DNA from: Chamaelirium japonicum
Lineage: Eukaryota > Streptophyta > Magnoliopsida > Liliales > Melanthiaceae
Direction: 5' to 3'
Length of the DNA: 64,000 nucleotides
NCBI GenBank assembly: GCA_947650365.1
Contig: OX393552.1
Span: forward strand, 50,119,873 to 50,183,872
Within the stretch, counting starts at the first letter, position 1. Each line of letters starts with the position of its first letter. This document shows positions 1-9,113 of the stretch, piece after piece. The translations under genes were made by a program, and so were the position numbers. The notes below the pieces were generated by a model. It had not been told where the DNA came from and did no database searches. It was given only the letters and a program-made list of their open reading frames with translations.

Positions 1-555
1 ACCAAGGTGGCAGTCAAATGATTGTGTCATCACCCTCATAAAAGCATTGGGAGCCTTGGAAATACTAAAAAAGGCGTAAGCAACCACTTGGAAAGTCCCT
101 CCATCTTGTATGTGGTTTGTCAAACATCTTCTAACCTGATTGGAATCCAACGAAATGCTCCGCTAGTCGATCTTGGATAAGATGGTGGTTCATGTGATCT
201 TGTCAAGCACATCATCTAACGTTTGCAATTGTGCTATATTTGACAGCATTCACGTTGATGGCTTGATTATCTATACACATTCTCCCATCTCCGGTCCTTT
301 TTCTGACAAATTGCTTCTTCAAAGTCTCTTCAGCTTGTCTTTTAAGCTTTGCACTTTCAGTAAGATTAACTCGATATGCAGGCATAACAGGTAATATTGC
401 TCATAGAACCGAATCTATTGCATGCTGAATATCCCGAAGGGGTGGTAATTCATCAGGTAATTCTTTTGGATCACATCCGAACATTTTGAGAGCAACCATT
501 AGATGTTGGATCCTGCAGAGGATCTTCATTTTTATCTCTTCTTGCACTTTTTTGT
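1..555 (-). pseudogene. Decayed Ty3-gypsy reverse transcriptase fragment (A block, copy 1)
   Basis: Read on the minus strand, this stretch has the order of a Ty3-gypsy RT N-terminal half. A segment reading LPPLRDIQHAID comes first, then PAYRVNLTESAKLKRQ, then GDGRMCIDNQAINVNAVKYS, then near position 1 SISKAPNAFMRVMTQ. These match the conserved gypsy series (LPPLRDIQHxID, PAYRM, WRMCVDxRAIN, FGLxNAPxTFMRxM). Several in-frame stops and frameshifts break it, so it is a relic of a mobile-element polymerase and not a gene. The catalytic part lies outside the window here, but is visible in the two other copies near 19.3 and 34.9 kb. The small plus-strand frames inside it are shadows. Assignment to Ty3-gypsy is confident; the lineage is not determined. 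Confidence 0.75.
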
Positions 556-1391
556 CACAACGTCATACACTGTATTGTCCCCTTGCTTCTTTTTCTTTTT
601 TTTTTTTAATTTACACTTGGACGACATAATGAAATCAGAAAGAACAATACAATTTTGCTCAGTCACTTCACCAGACCTCGATGGTTTCAAGTTCGTCCCA
701 ACATTTGAAGAAATGGGTATTAAACCAGTTATCGTGAAGGACCTCTCGATCATAAAGTCAAGGATCAACGAGATGTGCATGACATTCATTGCAATGACAT
801 TGCACCACAAGAAGCCTTTATAGTAATTATCTTAAATTTAACTAAGCATCTTTTAGTGACTTATAAGGACACTTCATTTGCCCAAGTAATCTTGTAAGGA
901 TAGGATGCTTCTCCATGGATATTCAGCTTCTCCATTTTTTTTCTTGTGCGTGTAGTTTGGCTCTCATTTTTTTCTTCCCGCATTTAAATTTTTGTATTCA
1001 CTTTTTTTTGTGCATGTAGTTTGAATCAGACACTTGCCCTCTGCATTCAGAGGTTCATAATTACCAGTTTTCAATTTTCATCCGATCCTTATTCTTTTTC
1101 TATGAAAGTAGTGCGATTGTGATCTACTTGATTCTTCTCATAAAAAATAAAGTTGGTCTGCTTCAAAGTATCAATCAAGGAATCCTATTTGGTTATTATA
1201 AGATGTCAAATTGTTTGGAAAAATTGTGTAGCAAAATTATGTACTGTGTAGACCTTGAATCTTGTAATAATAATCTATTGTTCGTTAGGGGGACGGAGCA
1301 ACTAAGATTGTAGCAATCTTCATTCTTGTAGTAATAATCTACTTTTCTTTAAGGGACCAAAAAATCTTTGAAAAGAAGTTTAAAAATTGGA
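556..1391. repeat. A block 1 spacer with T-tracts and one array monomer
   Basis: No gene is seen. The stretch holds several poly-T runs (near 595, 940-1010) and one copy, at about 736-905, of the degenerate monomer that recurs throughout the P blocks (CTCTCGATCATAAAG, then CAACNAGATGTG, AACTAAGCATCTTTT and CTTGTAAGGAT). A direct repeat of about 75 bp with the core AGTAATAATCTA lies at roughly 1,240-1,345. Part of this spacer (about 1,010-1,900) is related to 18,060-18,660, so the A block itself contains an old internal duplication. Confidence 0.6.
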
Positions 1392-1529
1392 TAGATCTTC
1401 ACCTCATCTACCGACGATTGAGTCCTACATGAAAGGCAAAGGCTATGCACTAATAAGAGCAGCCAGTTGTTATTACAGTCTTTGCCTTTCATGTAGGTCT
1501 CAATCATCGGTTGGCGATACGTAGATCTA
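1392..1529. ncRNA. Candidate hairpin RNA (miRNA-precursor-like inverted repeat), copy 1
   Basis: Arms 1,392-1,441 and 1,480-1,529 are near-complementary around a loop of about 38 nt. The inner 31 bp pair with only two mismatches; the shared core is CCTACATGAAAGGCAAAG. The outer parts (TAGATCT on both sides) pair again after small bulges. Size and geometry fit a plant miRNA precursor or a short fold-back. I do not recognise a known miRNA family in the arms. The same hairpin occurs at 20,891 and 36,454, with substitutions falling mainly in the loop. It could equally be a remnant of a MITE. Confidence 0.4.
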
Positions 1530-1905
1530 CCCATTTTCTTTTGTGAACCTGATTGCAAACCCCCAGTCGTCGCAAATTCCCGAAAGAAAAGTAGATCATT
1601 ACTACCATCATTTCAGTAACTGGGAGTTGTAAGAAGTATCGACGAATGTGATCGGTTTGGGTGTTGGACAAATCCATCGGTGCTGACAACAAATTTCCTA
1701 TCGATGATGAAAAGCATGATTGTCGATTGGTGAGATATCAGTCAAATTTGACTTCAAACATCTTCAAAAAATTTTGTAGTCAAGCAGCATTCGCTTCAGT
1801 CATCTTTGTTTTAATCCTCTCGCTTTTGTGTCCGTGTCCGTCCGCTAGATATGTCATTTTTTCCAAAAAAATTTGTGATGTGTGCTATTAAAGTATTGAA
1901 GTTCA
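1530..1905. other. Non-coding A block sequence, copy 1
   Basis: No gene or named element is recognised. It is shared with 21,029-21,405 and 36,592-36,968 and distantly with 18,300-18,660. Short open frames here are not conserved between the copies. Confidence 0.5.
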
Positions 1906-2337
1906 CTTAATTAGAGCTTGCCACCTAACTTATACCTTTAATTCGACTTTGACCCCCAAACTTTTCATAATTAGACTCCACCCCCCCAATTTCACGGATT
2001 CTATGTGTGCGTTGTGGTTGACCAACGTTTTGCTCACGCTGACCCTCTGTGGCCCTCTGTGCATTCCCATATTGAGAATACTACCCCTTATTACTTTGGC
2101 CCCCATTTATAGCCGTTGCATAGCTACAAGTTCTTATCAACTGAAGGGGTAAAGTCTAAATGTGAAGGGGTAGTATTGTCAATGTGGGAATGCACAGAGT
2201 GTCAACATGAGCAAACATTGGTCAACCATGGCGCGCTCGCGGAATCCGTGAAATTGGGAGGCACAGTCTAATTATGAAAAGTTTGGGGGTCAAAGTCGAA
2301 TTAAAGGTATAAGTTGGGGGGCAAGGTCTAAATAACC
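1906..2337. mobile_element. Fold-back MITE with about 190-bp inverted arms, copy 1
   Basis: The left end reads CTTATACCTTTAATTCGACT followed by TTTGACCCCCAAACTTTTCA, and the right end carries the reverse complement of the same words (near 2,265-2,330). Pairing continues inward through TTCACGGATTC, GGTTGACCAA and GTGCATTCCCA on both sides. The element is therefore almost entirely two arms with a short middle. No coding capacity is present. The target duplication is not clear. Copies sit at the same place in A blocks 2 and 3. Confidence 0.65.
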
Positions 2338-2494
2338 TTATGAAATAGGGAAATTTTAGGGAAATTTTATTCATACCCCAAAAATCTGTAATTAGCCCCC
2401 GTCTCCCCATCGTTTCTCAATAACTTACTCAACAACGCATTAATACCAGCAATACCCTTTTCTTTTGTACCCCAAAGCCCAAAGCCCTAACTCA

Positions 2495-2667
2495 GGGCAA
2501 TGGCAACGTCGACGGCGACGACGACGGCAGCAAGGGGCAACGGCAGCGGCAGCGGGGGCAAGGTTCTAAAAAGCGCTAGGTGCTAGTCGGGCGGTGGGGG
2601 GCCGCCTAGCGCCTAGGCGGCCTAGGCGGCGCCTAGGCGTTTTACCTTTTTTTTAATTATTATTTTG

Positions 2668-2698
<31 letters not shown>

Positions 2699-3340
2699 TT
2701 AAAAATTAATATAAGTTCAAGATTATCCCAAACCATTATTTTAAAGAACAAGTATATAACCATAATTCAAGATTGAGTGATTAACAAGAACAAAAGCAAA
2801 CATGGTCCGCCTGGCCAGCCTCAGCCCGCCTGGCCAGCCTCAACCCGCCTGGCCCGCCTGGTCAGCCTCAGCCCGCCTAGCTCGTCTGGTCCGCTTGGCC
2901 AGCCTCAGCCCGCCTAGACCGCCTAGGCGGCCGCCTTGCCCCGCCTAGACCGCCTAGGCGGCCGCCTAGCTCCGCCTGGGAGCTTGGCCGCTTTTCTGGA
3001 GCGCCTAGGGCCTAGGCGAGGCGGTGGGGGGCCGCCTAGCGCCTAGGCGCCGCCTAGGCGGCCGCCTAGACCGCTTTTTAGAACACTGAGCGGGGGTCGT
3101 CGGCATCGGTAGCAGGGGGCAACGGCAGCAGCAACGACAGCGGGGGTCGTCGGCAACGGCAACGGTAGCGGTCGACGGCCAAGAGAGCACAAGGGCTGCC
3201 GCCCCCTCTGAGAGCTCCAAGGACTACATTGCCCATCTCCTCCAGGTTCTACCGATTCCCCGTTCCTTCTTTTTTCTTGGAAATTCTTGCTGAAAAAGAG
3301 GATCCTTTCGTTCAACCCCTAAAATTATCCCCAATTCCAG
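2495..3340 (+). other. GC-rich 5' part of the captured region
   Basis: An ATG at 2,500 opens GGCAAC/GGCAGC-type codon repeats (ATSTATTTAARGNGSGSGG), but the frame, read without the hAT insertion, meets a stop soon after the insertion site. Downstream to 3,240 the sequence stays GC-rich with GGGGGTCGTCGGCA repeats. It could be the promoter or 5' exon brought along with the shugoshin fragment. I cannot assign a protein to it. Confidence 0.35.
2559..3088. mobile_element. Non-autonomous hAT element with GC-rich CGCCTAGG repeats
   Basis: Terminal inverted repeats are CAAGGTTCTAAAAAGCG on the left and CGCTTTTTAGAACACTG on the right. They are flanked by a perfect 8-bp duplication AGCGGGGG (2,551-2,558 and 3,089-3,096), which identifies a hAT superfamily insertion. 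The interior is made of CCGCCTAGG and GGCCAGCCTCAGCCCGCC iterations plus a TA microsatellite (about 2,670-2,697). No transposase. It interrupts the GC-rich start of the captured gene region of the Pack-MULE-like element. Confidence 0.85.
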
Positions 3341-4233
3341 GAAAACGCTACTCTGATGATGCTCCTCGGGGATAGAAAGTATGATTCTTGATCGATAATT
3401 TCCAGATTTCTGATGAGGATCCCGTCGAATCTCTTTGTTTTATTCGTGATTTGTTGAAATTTGATTGGATATTTTGTTTTTTGGGGTTTGAACAATAAGA
3501 TCATAGAACTGTGTGCTGTCGAGATGCAGAAGCTCCGATTCCTCGTGCAGAATTCCAATCAGCAGAACCAACTGCTGGCTCGGTCTAATTCTCAGATGCT
3601 AGCGGTTCATTCCACACATCACTTTATCCCCCTATTCTCTTCTCTATTAATTATTAAGCCCTGATCTTTATAGATCTATGTTTAATTTGGTTTGCAGGAG
3701 CACAACGTCGATAAAGACCGAGTAAGTTTCCCCCAACTCTCACCCTCATGATCATCAGTTTCCAATCGAAAAAATCAATGTTTCTATTTTGAGTTGCGCA
3801 GCTAAAGGTTCTGCATCATGAGCTTGGATGCATGTCGGCTGTTCTAAAGGCAAAGAATTCAGAATTGGAGGTCGGTCGGTCAGTCGACTGTTGATATCTC
3901 ATATGTTGTTGTATTGGATCAGTGTTCTCCATGAATTATGTGGTAGTGAGGCCATTTTTTTTTTCATTCTCATAGGAGAAAAACAAATTGATTGAACAAC
4001 TAAGGGCGGACTCTTCAGCTCCTTCGATTTCAAATGCTAGTTGGAGCTTTTTTAAAGAAGAACTGAAGGACCATAGTGGACCCTTCAGAATCGGAGAAGG
4101 TCTATTGGAAGGCCGATGCGAAGGGCGGCTGAGATGGTCAGTTGTTACAAGGAAGGGCCTCTCAATACCAAACTGCGAAGACGCGAGTGAGTGGATGGAA
4201 TCTGATGTGGTTAGAGTTGGTGTTAGGAGTTAG
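3341..4233 (+). pseudogene. SGO: Captured shugoshin (centromere-cohesion protector) gene fragment with introns
   Basis: Conceptual exons give the N-terminal coiled coil of plant shugoshin, the protein that protects centromeric cohesin in meiosis. They are 3,341-3,378 (ENATLMMLLGDR), 3,491-3,604 (IIELCAVEMQKLR to NSQMLA), 3,698-3,721 (EHNVDKDR), 3,802-3,870 (LKVLHHELGC to NSELE) and 3,976-4,233 (EKNKLIEQLR, then unrecognised residues to a TAG stop). Introns with GT and AG ends separate exons two to five and keep frame. The acceptor before 3,491 lacks AG, so the first junction looks damaged. No C-terminal shugoshin basic motif is present. It lies inside a terminal-inverted-repeat element, so it is a transduplicated fragment. 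Whether it is transcribed is unknown. Confidence 0.75.
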
Positions 4234-4586
4234 CCTGATGAGTTGATATTGGTTTAAATTGCTAGTATGTGATAATGGTAAGGTGTTGTGTAGATTTGTA
4301 ACAATGATCTTTAGATCGTTTGATATGATAACCGATTTCTCTTTTGTTGTGATGTTAACAAATATTTTGTTATTTCTCAAAAAAAGAAAAGACAAATAAT
4401 GCAAATGAAATAGAGTAGCCTAATGCAATTTTATATGGTTTAAGTTGATGCTGAGGTTATTTGACTGATAGGGTAATCTTCGAGAAATTCTCCCATCCTT
4501 ACTTTGCGACGGAGATAATACTTTGATCATGTCTGTTGTGATTAAAGCTGATGTTGGCGTGTTCACAATGCACTAAAATATTGAAA
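4234..4586. other. 3' flank of captured gene fragment
   Basis: AT-rich sequence after the stop at 4,233, with no gene or element ends recognised. It may be captured 3' UTR or intron sequence. Confidence 0.4.
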
Positions 4587-4705
4587 TTGTCCCTCTTTTT
4601 TTTTTCTTTTTTGGAGATCGGTGGGTGTCTCGAAACCTTTCGGGCAATGCACCCACTATGGGTTTCGACTAATCCATCAGGAAATGCCCACCTACCCGCT
4701 TCGGG
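4587..4705 (-). repeat. SINE 3' fragment (same family as the SINE at 19.07 kb)
   Basis: After a T-rich tract (the tail on the minus strand), the words ATCGGTGGGTGTCTCGAAAC and CTTTCGGGCAATG, then GACTAATCC, match the tail-proximal half of the SINE at 19,070-19,282. The tRNA-like half is not visible, so it is truncated. Confidence 0.5.
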
Positions 4706-4785
4706 CTCTGACTAATTAGTGCGCTTGCTGACCAGGAACAAAACTCGGCTTAGGAGCGAGAGAAATGCCCTGATTTTTAATAATC

Positions 4786-6130
4786 CGCTGCCCAAGCCCA
4801 ACCCAAGGTCTGTTTGCACTTCCTTAGCCCAAGCTTAACCCATCGGGTTGGTTGGGTTGATCGAGTTGTCCGGGGTGGGTTGAACGGTTACAATATGGTA
4901 GAGGAGAAATAATTCGGGTTAGTTTCGATTTAGCCCGCCCAAATTCGAGTTGGGTTCGGATTGGCCCGCCCAAATTCGGGTTGAGTTCGGGTTGGCCCAC
5001 CTAAGTTGCAATCCTATATGTGCCTTTATCAGCCAACTGCATGGGGTTTATTTAAGAGTGGGGTGTATTCAAGGGTGCATATAATTGGGGTATATTTAAG
5101 GGGTTATGTGTTTGATTGAGGTATAATCAAGTTGGGGTGTATTCAAGAGTGCATATAATTGGGGTATATTTAAGGGGGTATGTAATTAGCCCCCAAATTT
5201 TATTCATACCCCAAAATTTTTTAATTAGCCCCCATTTCCCAAATTTTATTCATACCCCAAAAATCTGTAATTAGCCCCCATTTCCCACAAACTTGAACAC
5301 ACCCCAATTTTTTTTTTCATACCCCATTCCTGTCCCAAAAATACCCTTACCCCTTACACCCCACCATCAATACACCCCAGCTATATGGCCCGCCCTAACT
5401 TGATTATACCCCAATCAAACACATAGCCCCTTAAATATACCCCAGTTGTATGCACTATTGAATACACCCCACTTTTAAATAAATCCCATGCTATTGGCTG
5501 GTACTTGAAGGCACAGGTAGGGCTGCAACTAGGGCTGGCAATTTCGGACCCGACACGAAGTTAGCGGGTCTGGGTCAGGGCTAAACGGGTTCGGGTCGTA
5601 AACGGGTCGACACGATAGACCCATTTAATAAACGGGTCGGGTCCGAGTTTAGGGTATGGACACTGTGGACCCGGGAAGACTCGTTTAGTACTCAACGGGT
5701 CGTGTCGAGTCAGATCGGGTCGGGTCTACCAGCAATCCTAATATATACTTCCAGCGGGTCTTTCGGGTCAGGTCGGGTCGAGTCGGATTGTGTCGGATCG
5801 GGTCAACTGAATAGATCCGGGTGGTAAACGAGTCTTGCCGGGTCTTATCGTGTCTACCCGTTTATTAGCGGGTCGGGTACGGGTTTAGGATCTAGACACG
5901 ATTAGTTAAACGGATCGGGTCCGGGTCTAGGGGTTTTGGACACGACACGAAACTAGACACGGCACGAACCAGACACGACAAGACCCATTGTCACCCCTAG
6001 CTGCAACTTGGGCGGGCCAACCCGAACCCAACCCTACTTTGGGCGGGTTAACCCGAACCCACCCCGCACAACCCAGCCAACCCGACGGGTTGGGCTTGGG
6101 CTAAGTTTAAACAAACCTTGGGTTGGGTTG
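4786..6130. repeat. Large inner inverted repeat of the Pack-MULE-like element
   Basis: The stretch 4,786-5,190 is repeated in reverse complement at about 5,390-6,130, allowing for the hAT inserted at 5,530-5,999. Both arms contain CCCAAGCCCAACCC, GGGTTCGGGTTGGCCC, AAGTTGCA, GTGGGGTGTATTCAA and GGGGTATATTTAAGG. The centre (about 5,190-5,390) holds further copies of the element end motif TTTTATTCATACCCC with AATTAGCCCCC. The right arm alone survives in the unit 2 derivative. Confidence 0.6.
5530..5999. mobile_element. Non-autonomous hAT element (TAGGG ends, GGGTCGGGT interior), unit 1
   Basis: It starts TAGGGCTGGCAATTTCGG and ends CCCATTGTCACCCCTA. A perfect 8-bp duplication GCTGCAAC flanks it (5,522-5,529 and 6,000-6,007). 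Ends of the TAGGGNTG type and an 8-bp duplication are typical of Ac/hAT elements. The interior is degenerate GACCCGACCCG repeats with no transposase. The same insertion is present in unit 2, so it predates that duplication. Confidence 0.9.
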
Positions 6131-6305
6131 GGGGCACAAAAGACGCTGAGTAAGGGATTTGGGGTAAAAAAAAAAAAAAGGACATTGTTGGTTTTAAATG
6201 ATTGTTGAGTAATTTATTGAGAAACGATAGGGAGACGGAGGCTAATTACAGATTTTTGGGGTATGAATAAAATTTCCCATGTAATATTGGCTACAAAATT
6301 TGAAA

Positions 6306-7231
6306 GGGAAATTTTATTCATACCCCAAAAATCTGTAACCAGCCTCCGTCTCCCATCCGTTTCACAGTAACTTACACAAAAATTTTAAAATATCATTTAT
6401 ACCCATACCTTATATCCCACATCGAACTAAAACCTTAAACATAACCTTTTGGGTATCGGCTGCAATTGGAAAGAAATTATAGTCGAGATTCCCCCGATCG
6501 GATACCTCCAAACAAGATCTAACCCCTCTGGCAATGGAGAAAGAAGAGAGGCATATATCTCTCTCTCTCTACTCATGGGTAGGGGTGGCAATGGGTCGGG
6601 TCAGGTTGTGGCATAGGTATAAGGGCAAAACACCCAACCCGAACCCGACCCGTTTAATAAACGGGTCAAAAACTTAAACCCAAACCTGACCCGTCTAATA
6701 AACGGGTTGACCCGATCCGACCCGACCTGTTAAACCCGTTTACTAGATAGGTCGGGTCGGATTGGCTCGGGTTGGGTCAACATAATCCATGAAAACATGT
6801 CGGGTTGGGTCAAGATGGGTCTGATTGGGCCGGGTTGGGTCGGGTTGGTTCAGGTCGGGTTGACACGACCCATTTGGTAAACGGGTCAAGTCGGGTCAAT
6901 CGGGTTATAATTACAAACCTGAACCCGACCCATTAAATAAAAGGGTCAATCGGATCAACCCGTTTATGACCCGAACCTATTTAAGCCAAACCCAAACCCA
7001 CTAACTTCGGGTCGGGTTGGCGGGTCGGGTCAAGGATTGCCACCCCTACTCATGGGGCTTCAACATCGGAAAGGAATGGGGTATGATGGGCGGGTCATTT
7101 AACTGGGCTGTATTCAAGGTGGGGTGTAAAAGAAAGGATATTTTTGGAATAAAAATGGGGTATGATCAAAGAATACGGGGTGCGTTCAAGTTTGTTGGAA
7201 ATAGGGGCTAATTACAGATTTTTCTTTCCAC
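6306..7231. mobile_element. Second terminal-inverted-repeat element of the GGGAAATTTTATTC family, right end eroded
   Basis: The left end GGGAAATTTTATTCATACCC begins 28 bp after the previous element. The right side reads GGGGCTAATTACAGATTTTT at about 7,204-7,224 but lacks the outermost bases. It contains a complete hAT at 6,580-7,048. Non-hAT sequence includes ATCCCACATCGAACTAAAAC near 6,411 and T-run-poor spacer. No coding capacity. Confidence 0.5.
6580..7048. mobile_element. Non-autonomous hAT element, TSD CTCATGGG
   Basis: Ends TAGGGGTGGCAATGGGTCGG and GGATTGCCACCCCTA are inverted repeats. The perfect 8-bp duplication CTCATGGG lies at 6,572-6,579 and 7,049-7,056. The interior is GGGTCGGGTT/AACCCGACCC low-complexity sequence. 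The unit 2 counterpart (from 23,194) is cut off at about 23,398. Confidence 0.9.
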
Positions 7232-7269
7232 CGTACTCATCATCAATGACCTCTCGATCATAAAGTCAT

Positions 7270-7828
7270 TAAGGGTGGGACTTGGGCAGGTTGAGGGGTC
7301 TGCCCATGCCCAACCCGACTTGCACAAACCTTATCCCGTTTTGCCCGGGTAAACCGTGGAAGCCCAACCCGTGCTTGCCCATTATAGTTGTTCAGGTTGC
7401 TCAGGATGCCCAATTTGCAAAAGAATGAACGGGTTGCCCAATTAGTAATGCTTGTGCACATAAATGAATGGAAAAAAAAAACCTACATATTTTTGAATTG
7501 TATAAAAAAAATATTTGATTTGCATAACGAAAACATAAAATCCAATCCATATCCTCACATATTTCAAACAAATTCTTAGCGTTCAACGTCAAACAGACAG
7601 TCTTTGATTTCCATAAAAAAAAACTACCAAAGCATTCAACCTTAGTGTATTACTTCCTCAGGTTTCTCAGGTTGGGAAGATCGGTGCCCAAATCTGTCCA
7701 ATTTGAAATCGGGTTGATCTTTTTTTGTCCAAATCCATCCAAGTTGTTAATCAGTTTTTCCCATGTTTGTCCATTGTTCGGGTTGGGCGGGTCGGGTTCG
7801 GGTCAGATCAGCCCAAATCCCACCCCTA
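7270..7828. mobile_element. hAT element X of the tandem pair, P block 1
   Basis: Ends AAGGGTGGGACTTGGGC and GCCCAAATCCCACCCCTA. The right duplication GTCTTCAT is at 7,829-7,836. The left flank (AAAGTCAT) is different, which suggests that the left junction was exchanged by recombination. No transposase; two short ORF-like shadows only. Confidence 0.75.
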
Positions 7829-7836
7829 GTCTTCAT

Positions 7837-8455
7837 TAGGGCTGTAACTCGGCCGGGTTGGGTCAGGTTGAGGGTCAACTTAAGCCCAACCAAAGTACTA
7901 AAACCTCCAACCCAACCCAACCTCCAACCCGAGATGCCCAGCCCAACCAAAGCAAAAAAATTTATGCACGGGTTGGGCTCGAGTTAGCCCAAGTTGGTAG
8001 GACGGTTCGGGTTGTGTAGATTCAGGTATACTTATTGTTTAAAATTTTAACATTTGAAGATCAAAATCTAAAAAAAACTTTTACTTGCTAATACTACCTT
8101 ACTACTTTTTTTACATTTCTACCCATGCAACTAGATCATTAGATAATGCCTTTACTTGATAAGCAAAAAGCAAATAAATAATATGGAACTGGGTGAAACA
8201 AATGATTGTGACTGCGACACCTCAATATATGAGTACTATGGTTGGTTGTGATTGTTACGTAAATATCACAGACTCGTAGATACACATGAGTCCTTGGGTT
8301 CAGATTGGATCGGGTTGACGAACCCAAATTTAACTCGGGATGTATTTTTGCAACCCTAATCCAACCCAATTTTTAAATACATCAATCCAAACCCGACCCA
8401 AACCTGGGTTAGGCTCGGATTGGGTCAGGTCCAACCGGCCCAAGTTGCACCCCTG
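7837..8455. mobile_element. hAT element Y of the tandem pair, P block 1
   Basis: Starts TAGGGCTGTAACTCGG and ends CCCAAGTTGCACCCCTG, flanked by GTCTTCAT (7,829-7,836) and GCCTTCAT (8,456-8,463). The middle 400 bp is unique AT-rich sequence carrying conserved words such as ATCATTAGATAATGCCTTTA. Open frames in it are not coding. Confidence 0.8.
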
Positions 8456-9113
8456 GCCTTCATAGATGATGTTCCTAAATTCAAGCAAGCATCTTTTTGT
8501 GACTAACAGGCCAAGTGTGCCAGTCAATAATTAAGGACCAACAAGATGTGGGTGACACTGTGGAAATTGGAATGACATTGTACCACACAAAGTCTTCCAT
8601 AGACAGTCATTATAAAATCAACTAAGCATCTTTTGACGACGTATGAATACCGTTCACCCAAGTAAGCTTGTAAGGCCGTGTTTGGTAGCAAGAAAGTTTT
8701 AACTATGGAAGGTGAAAGAGAATGCTAAGCCATCAAATATGATTCCCCTCGGTGAAGAGAGAAATATGATGCCCGTCACTTTTCCACCGTTTCTCTTTTT
8801 TTTTTTTGTGCACAATTAGATTTACTTTTTCCTTCCCTAGATAAACTTGCCCTGCTACTAAACGCACATACTAGGGCTCACGTGAGGGAATCCAATTACC
8901 TTTTTCCTCTTTAGTGAAACTTTATGTCTACCAAACGCGGCCTAAAGATGAGGATGCTTCTCCATAGCATTTTCATGCCAACAAGATGTGGGTGACATTC
9001 ATTGGAATGAGATTGCACCACACAGTCTTCATAGATAGTGAATTTACATTCAACTAAGCATTTATATTGACTTATACACATCCCTTACCCAAGTTATTTT
9101 GTAAGGATGTCAC
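8456..9113. repeat. Degenerate monomer array of P block 1, interrupted by a MITE
   Basis: Two to three diverged monomers of about 140-190 bp run in tandem: 8,456-8,530 (half), 8,530-8,673 continued after the MITE, and 8,976-9,113. Each shows CAACAAGATGTGGGTGACA, GGAATGA, ACCACACA, GTCTTCATAGA, CAACTAAGCAT and CCCAAGT. The hAT duplication GTCTTCAT and the MITE duplication TAA both lie inside this monomer. No gene. Confidence 0.6.
8674..8942. mobile_element. PIF/Harbinger (Tourist-like) MITE, P block 1
   Basis: Terminal inverted repeats GGCCGTGTTTGGTAG and CTACCAAACGCGGCC are flanked by TAA on both sides (8,671-8,673 and 8,943-8,945). That is the target preference and end type of PIF/Harbinger MITEs. 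269 bp, no coding capacity. Confidence 0.9.

Larger units (their letters stand above)
2348..6278. mobile_element. Pack-MULE-like terminal-inverted-repeat element carrying a shugoshin fragment
   Basis: The left end is GGGAAATTTTATTCATACCC (an 11-bp partial copy of the end at 2,348 precedes the main end at 2,359), and the right end at 6,278 is its reverse complement. The inverted homology extends inward about 150 bp, through CAATAACTTACTCAACAA on the left and TTGTTGAGTAATTTATTG on the right. Flanks are ATGAAATA (2,340-2,347) and ATGTAATA (6,279-6,286), an 8-bp target duplication with one mismatch. Unit 3 holds the uninterrupted site at 37,402. Long TIRs, a captured intron-containing gene fragment and no transposase fit a Pack-MULE. 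An 8-bp duplication would also suit hAT, so the superfamily is inferred. Nested inside are two hAT elements (2,559 and 5,530), a SINE-like piece and a large inner inverted repeat. Confidence 0.7.

Noticed and set aside
6580..7048. GGGTTGGGTCGGG-rich sequence as interstitial telomere repeats
   Set aside because: The unit is not TTTAGGG and it is bounded by hAT ends with a perfect 8-bp duplication.
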